Below are positions 60,395-64,000 of a DNA stretch of 64,000 nucleotides, piece by piece; the first letter of the stretch is position 1, and each line of letters opens with the position of its first letter. The stretch covers positions 124,001 through 188,000 of the forward strand of contig NZ_BSTC01000013.1 of the NCBI RefSeq assembly GCF_030269305.1, written 5' to 3'. The DNA is from Kineosporia sp. NBRC 101731. Lineage in GTDB: Bacteria; Actinomycetota; Actinomycetes; Actinomycetales; Kineosporiaceae. The position numbers were made by a program, and so were the translations under genes. The notes beneath the pieces were generated by a model. It saw only the letters and a list, made by a program, of their open reading frames with translations. It had not been told where the DNA came from and ran no database searches.

Positions 60395-61176
60395 CGCTCA
60401 TCACTAGCACGATCGTTGGCACGTTCGGCGCCGTGGGTGCGCCTCTTGACGACAGGGTCGGTGACGGGGACGGCCGGACCGGACGGGGGAGCGATGCCGT
60501 CGTTCCAGTCTTCCGCTCCGTGCGGACGAGTCTTGAGGTAGCGGAGCCAGTGCCAGGAACCTCCGCCCCGGTCGCTGCGGCGGGGCAGGCCGATCGCCAG
60601 CTCGGTCTGGTGGGTCACCGGGTGCAGCGCGTGGGCTATGACGAACGTGTGCAGGTCGAGGTCGACCGTTGGCTCGGGGTGGTTCAGAAGCTCGGCCGCA
60701 TCGAACAGGACGCCCTGCTGTGGGTCGGTGCGGCCGGACTGACGAGCCACTGCCTGCTTGGTGGGGCTCTTCTGGGCCCAGGGGATGCGCTGGAGCCTGC
60801 CGAAGTCTCCCGAGGTGAGAAGCAGCCGCCAGTCGCCGTAGACCCAGCCGGGACTGCTGTTCAGGTCTTTGCGCTGAACCGTGCCCGCAGCCAGGCTCGG
60901 CATGCTGGTGATGTCGCCGTCGGTCAGCTCGGCGTACAGCTCGTCGCGGCCCAGGTGCTCGTCACCGGGCCCGACCACGTAGTCGACACAGCCGAAGACC
61001 CGGTCGAGACGGTCGCGGAAGAGCACGTAGCGCGATTGCCCCAGCCACTGCTCGTCGTACCCGGCCCGGGGGGCATAGTCGTTGAGGGCGCGACTCACAG
61101 CCGAGTCGTACGCCCATTCCACGGCCCCCAGAACGCCTACGCTCCGCAGTACGCCGACGACTTCCGCTTCCCCCAT
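60391..61176 (-). CDS. Putative partner/toxin of XRE-ImmA protein
   Basis: About 261 aa from ATG 61176; TTG 61188 or GTG 61185 are alternatives. It begins MGEAEVVGVLRSVGVLGAVE, followed by a mixed alpha/beta body with VLFRDRLDRVFGCVDYVVGP and LHTFVIAHALHPVTHQTELA; the C-terminus is charged and disordered. Overlap with the XRE-ImmA gene marks it as the probable partner. I do not recognise the domain, so the toxin role is inference. Confidence 0.6.
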   Translation of the reverse strand: MGEAEVVGVLRSVGVLGAVEWAYDSAVSRALNDYAPRAGYDEQWLGQSRYVLFRDRLDRVFGCVDYVVGPGDEHLGRDELYAELTDGDITSMPSLAAGTVQRKDLNSSPGWVYGDWRLLLTSGDFGRLQRIPWAQKSPTKQAVARQSGRTDPQQGVLFDAAELLNHPEPTVDLDLHTFVIAHALHPVTHQTELAIGLPRRSDRGGGSWHWLRYLKTRPHGAEDWNDGIAPPSGPAVPVTDPVVKRRTHGAERANDRASDER

Positions 61177-61250
61177 CACAGACACCAAGATACCCCGCTA
61201 ACAGTAAGTTGTGTAGCAAAATGAACTGGGTGGGTGCTGGTGGGGTCGGT

Positions 61251-62006
61251 CTACACCCACCGCATCCGTGCCACCCGACCGTCACCGGTGCTCAATGCGT
61301 CTTCAATCTCGTCGAGAAACTGCCAGGGGCCCAGTCCTGCCGGTCGGGGAAAATCTTGTAGCAGCCAGGCCGTGACGCTGAACCCGAGCCACAGCGTGTA
61401 CTTTCCGAAGAAGACGCCGGACGGCCCCTGCTCTTTGGTCAGTCCGCTGAAGAAGACCTGCGCGTGCACCTCGGGAATCTCGAGTAGGGGATGAGCCGCG
61501 AGAAATTCCTGGGTGGCAACCTTCAATTCGGCATAGGCGGGCCACTTCTCGCCACTCACCGCGAAGAAGGCCATGGCGGTGACCGCAACCAGCAGGTCAC
61601 GCACCTCGCGGGAATCGTCGAGCCCCGCGGTCCTGATCTCGTCGATGACCCGGCCGAGCCGGCCGTAGTTCCGGTCGAATGCCGCTGCCAGCCCCTCTCG
61701 GAGCAGCCGGTCGGGCTCCGGGTCGACGGCCCCACGGGGTGTCCACTGCGGGCGCGCCTGCCGGCGCCAGTCCTGTCGCCGCCGGCGTCCCCGCAACGTC
61801 GTTCTGATCTGCACGCACAGGGGCAGGGCCATGAGGGACGTCGTGGGCACCGGCCCGAGGGGGTTGGGGATTCCGGTGGCAGCTTTCACTACGAACCAGG
61901 CTCCGACGCCGACATTGACCGCGCGCCAGGTCTTGACCATGCGCCGTTCGGCGAGCCAGGGCCCGAACACCGTCGGGCGGAAGTCGGTGCTGGCGGTGAC
62001 TGGCAT
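61251..62006 (-). CDS. Hypothetical protein with one membrane segment, 251 aa
   Basis: ATG 62006 with GAAGAGG 6 nt before it. Hydrophobic stretch about 26-45 (RAVNVGVGAWFVVKAATG) and another near 58-68, a basic cluster (RGRRRRQDWRRQ), then a helical soluble domain ending FLDEIEDALSTGDGRVARMR. No family recognised; probably membrane-associated. Confidence 0.6.
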   Translation of the reverse strand: MPVTASTDFRPTVFGPWLAERRMVKTWRAVNVGVGAWFVVKAATGIPNPLGPVPTTSLMALPLCVQIRTTLRGRRRRQDWRRQARPQWTPRGAVDPEPDRLLREGLAAAFDRNYGRLGRVIDEIRTAGLDDSREVRDLLVAVTAMAFFAVSGEKWPAYAELKVATQEFLAAHPLLEIPEVHAQVFFSGLTKEQGPSGVFFGKYTLWLGFSVTAWLLQDFPRPAGLGPWQFLDEIEDALSTGDGRVARMRWV

Positions 62007-62361
62007 GGTGGCCTCTTCGTTCGGGGATCCGGGTCGCGAACGAAGATATGGTAATTCCGGCCAGATATCGGAAATTCCGAACGTGGAGGCAGTGCCGGTT
62101 CAGGCGGATGTACTTCGGCACTGCGGAGACGTCACCCAGCTCATTCCGTGATCATGGCTGGTACTACCGATGGCGGCGTGAGGAAGCACGCGGTCCGCCC
62201 GGGGCGCGGGAACCAGGCTGGTCAAGGCCGTGGCGCGTCCGCGGTAGCTTGCGAAGCGGATCCAAGAACTGTTGTCCTGGGCATCATTTGATGGACTGGG
62301 CCCATCTGCTGAATCATCGGGCGGCGCTGGGCCGGAGACCGGCCCAGCGCCCGGCAGAGCC
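62007..62361. other. 355-bp region, only a terminator recognised
   Basis: No convincing gene. Holds the terminator at 62323-62351 and the promoter of the 251-aa gene. Confidence 0.4.
62323..62351 (-). terminator. Hairpin terminator after the 74-aa gene
   Basis: GGCGCTGGGCCGG (62323-62335) pairs with CCGGCCCAGCGCC (62339-62351) over a 3-nt loop, 10 nt after the minus-strand stop at 62362. Confidence 0.75.
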
Positions 62362-62586
62362 TCAGCCCTGGTGGGCTTCCAGCGTCACCAGGGACGCAGC
62401 AAGCGCGTAGAACTTGTTCGTGCCCAGGTCGCGGACCGTCTTGATGTTGAAGTCGGCGGCCAGGTGCTCAGCGTGAGCCTTCGTCACACCGGACAGCGCG
62501 GAGACCGGGGCGTCGAGGATCTCCGTGATGTTGCTGCTCTCGAAACCCTTGTCCAGAGCCTTGGTGAGGTCAATCGCAACGGCCAT
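62362..62586 (-). CDS. Small conserved actinobacterial protein, 74 aa
   Basis: ATG 62586 has GGGAGA 6 nt upstream. It reads MAVAIDLTKALDKGFESSNI and has the repeated helix-hairpin-helix-like phrases ILDAPVSALSGVTKAHAEHL and FNIKTVRDLGTNKFYALAAS. Proteins of this kind are common in actinomycetes, often highly expressed, with no assigned function. The longer frame to 62661 has no ribosome site. Confidence 0.75.
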   Translation of the reverse strand: MAVAIDLTKALDKGFESSNITEILDAPVSALSGVTKAHAEHLAADFNIKTVRDLGTNKFYALAASLVTLEAHQG

Positions 62587-62844
62587 GTGTATCTCCCGAG
62601 ATGTCACGTACCGGTTCTTCCGCCCGGTATCGGCGATGAGCCTGCCACGGATGGGGCGCATGCGACGAATGGTGCTGTTCGGGGTGCAGGAGGGCTGCTG
62701 CAGGAGGGCGGTGGTTCGGTCTGTGCCCGGAGTGCAGGATCTCGGTCGTGGGGCGCAGTGTCACGGCCGTCCCGGTACCCGGCGGTCGATCGCTGGATGA
62801 AGCCCTGCTCAGGACGGTCGAGGGTCCCCCGCGGGCTCTCGAGC

Positions 62845-62894
62845 GTTGTGTACACCTGGTACATCCGGTACCGGATGTACCAGGTGTACACAAC
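62845..62894. repeat. Perfect 50-bp palindrome with five phased GTAC sites
   Basis: The 25 bases from 62845 to 62869 are exactly the reverse complement of 62870-62894, without a spacer. GTAC occurs at 62850, 62859, 62868, 62877 and 62886, every 9 bp, with 5-nt spacers ACCTG, ATCCG, CGGAT and CAGGT. It lies in a gene-poor region between the 74-aa gene and the 85-aa gene. Confidence 0.9.
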
Positions 62895-62961
62895 AGTTGG
62901 CCTCCGCTCCGGGTGCCGGTCTCCGGGCGCGGCTTCGTGCGGGCGGTATGTCTTCCCCGAA

Positions 62962-63028
62962 GCAGTGGCCGGCGCAGTGGCCGCCGCAGTGGCCGGCGCA
63001 GTGACCGGCGCGGTGACCGGCGGAGTGA
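62962..63028 (+). repeat. 12-bp tandem repeat, five to six units
   Basis: Units of GCAGTGGCCGGC with small changes at 62962, 62974, 62986, 62998 and 63010, then a partial sixth. The repeat starts 67 bp after the palindrome. Confidence 0.8.
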
Positions 63029-63279
63029 GTAAATAGCTGGCTCGTGACGCGGTGCGTCATCTGTCCCTGGGGAGAGAGCGCCGGCGGTCGTAAGGGCGTC
63101 TTGCCGGCCGGTCGGTGTCCACGCTGGGGAGCGCTCGCGGGCGGTTCGCCGCCGGTGGTTCGGGCTTGGGAACCGAGCGTTGCCCGCGTTCGGGATTTTG
63201 GGGAACGGTAGGTCGTCAGGAAGCAGTCGGCGCCGGGGACGGTCAGGGCTGCTGTCTCGGGACTTACGGGGAGAACGTC

Positions 63280-63537
63280 ATGACAGGATCGCGAACGGAG
63301 TTGGCGCCGTGGGACATTCCCTGGCTGTGTCGGCTCGTTGTTGATCTCAGGCGTCACGGTGTGCCGGTGCACGAGGCCAGAGTGCTTCATCCTGATGCTG
63401 TAGCCATCAGTTTCGAGCCGAATCTGGGGCAGGCCCAGATTCTGGAAGGGCTGCTCCTGGCTACGCCCGGCGTGGTTGCCGTGCGGCCTGCCGGTGAGCG
63501 CGTGGTACAAGCTTATCGACAGTTGCCGGCGCGATGA
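63280..63537 (+). CDS. Intact 85-aa protein of the Scr1-cassette partner family
   Basis: Begins MTGSRTELAPWDIPWLCRLV, continues with DLRRHGVPVHEARVLHPDAV and ends VVQAYRQLPAR; the preceding ACGGGGAGAACGTC ribosome site matches those of the two truncated copies (37770, 54119). A small alpha/beta protein of unknown role, coupled to the next gene by ATGA. In the other cassettes it lies divergent from the Scr1 regulator, so it may be a target of that regulator. Confidence 0.75.
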   Translation: MTGSRTELAPWDIPWLCRLVVDLRRHGVPVHEARVLHPDAVAISFEPNLGQAQILEGLLLATPGVVAVRPAGERVVQAYRQLPAR

Positions 63538-63824
63538 CGGGGCCCCGTCTGGGCCGGGCCGATATTGCTGTCGGAGATGAGCTTTCCGGTCTGGTGGTGT
63601 GGCTGGAGTTCGTCTTCCGCTCGTACGACATCACGGTCTGGTCCGGCCGGCGCACTCTCGCGGTGATGGACCGCGATCACTTCGCGGCCTGGCTCGACGG
63701 TGGTGCTGACCTGGTCATCGACGACCTGGCCTGGAGCCGGCAAGGCGGCCGGGCGCTGCTGACCATTGACGGTCACCACACCTATCCACTCGACCACGAG
63801 ACGCTGGCCGTGCTCAAGATCTAG
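63534..63824 (+). CDS. Small hypothetical protein, 96 aa
   Basis: ATG 63534 overlaps the stop of the 85-aa gene. It reads MTGPRLGRADIAVGDELSGL and a beta-rich core with RSYDITVWSGRRTLAVMDRD, HFAAWLDGG and HHTYPLDHETLAVLKI. No membrane segment. It is probably a partner of the 85-aa protein. No family recognised. Confidence 0.65.
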   Translation: MTGPRLGRADIAVGDELSGLVVWLEFVFRSYDITVWSGRRTLAVMDRDHFAAWLDGGADLVIDDLAWSRQGGRALLTIDGHHTYPLDHETLAVLKI

Positions 63825-64000
63825 GGCGATGGCCACGCCCGTTGGCCCGCTCCTTCGTTCGTCATCACCGCGTTCGGAGATCGGCGGGCTTCTTCTGGAA
63901 GCCGCCGACTTCTTGGGGGAGGCTGGAAGCAAAGGTGATGCGTCGTCCTCAATTGGCGCCCTGACCCGAAGCCGGCCGCGCGCTGGGTGGGTGCAGCGCG

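Larger units (their letters stand above)
62587..63279. other. 693-bp gene-poor region with palindrome and tandem repeats
   Basis: Long frames exist on both strands but read as low-complexity GC-rich translations. The stretch contains the 50-bp palindrome, a 12-bp tandem repeat and the promoter of the 85-aa gene with a degenerate copy of the Scr1-cassette inverted repeat at 63164-63178. A regulator gene, present in the two other cassettes, is absent here. Confidence 0.5.

Noticed and set aside
62962-63028. CRISPR-like array
   Set aside because: Units are 12 bp and contiguous with no spacers.
62272-63036. Plus-strand 254-aa frame ending in an Ala/Val/Gly repeat
   Set aside because: It runs antisense across the well-supported 74-aa gene and its terminator, and its sequence is a translation of palindrome and tandem repeats.

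Overview
The window is high-GC DNA from an actinomycete. Supporting signs are GTG/TTG starts, four-base start/stop overlaps, two Scr1-type XRE regulator/DUF397 pairs, an SAV_915-like protein, EspC/WXG-like secretion substrates, a Nudix protein of the NrtR type and leaderless-type promoters. The genus cannot be decided from the sequence. I see no rRNA, tRNA or CRISPR array, and almost no housekeeping genes. It reads as an accessory region rich in defence, toxin-antitoxin and secretion genes, with many decayed gene fragments.

Layout. Positions 1-2400 (minus strand): a partial ESX-like helical protein, a 152-aa unknown, and a reader-domain/HNH nuclease. 2980-4910 (plus): a DUF234-type ATPase, then an orphan Phd/YefM antitoxin whose PIN toxin is cut down to 22 codons. 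5163-11443 (minus): a tight operon of winged-helix protein, a 1034-aa protein with two P-loop domains (AAA-like plus HerA-like), a PIN-like nuclease and a 417-aa helical protein; this is the best candidate for an undescribed defence module. 11786-16198 (plus): SAV_915-like protein, EspC-like protein, WXG protein with a glycine-zipper membrane region, and three tandem paralogous membrane proteins that may be immunity factors. 16300-19763: four hypothetical genes.

20045-24066: a NucS/RAMA-like protein, an ArdC/ImmA-like metalloprotease protein and a DUF4041/T5orf172 protein. 24067-32884 (minus): a type I restriction-modification operon (pseudo-methylase, hsdM, hsdS, hsdR, small hypothetical gene). 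33137-36418: a coiled-coil RmuC-like protein facing an operon of small helical proteins, one of them interrupted by an in-frame TGA. 36581-37596: first Scr1/DUF397 pair. 38026-39054: a second reader-domain protein, here fused to a PD-(D/E)xK-like nuclease. 39191-43088 (plus): a translationally coupled trio of Nudix/NrtR, nucleosidase and membrane protein. Then come a Tat-exported carbonic anhydrase, an XRE-ImmA/PIN-like pair and a second DUF234 ATPase.

48376-56513 is littered with remnants: a 2OG-Fe(II) oxygenase C-terminus, pieces of the membrane effector, a TetR pseudogene and the second Scr1/DUF397 pair. These sit among membrane-anchored hypothetical proteins and a PRiA4_ORF3-family protein. 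56561-59125 is a three-gene ABC transporter, followed by another XRE-ImmA pair, a hypothetical gene and a small conserved 74-aa protein. The gene-poor stretch 62587-63279 holds a perfect 50-bp palindrome containing five GTAC sites in 9-bp phase. Two small overlapping genes close the window.

Several modules share parts: two DUF234 ATPases with the same operator layout, two nucleases with the same N-terminal domain and the same leaderless start, two near-identical regulator cassettes 16 kb apart, and many remnants of one 85-aa gene family. The region appears to grow by duplication and domain exchange and then decay.
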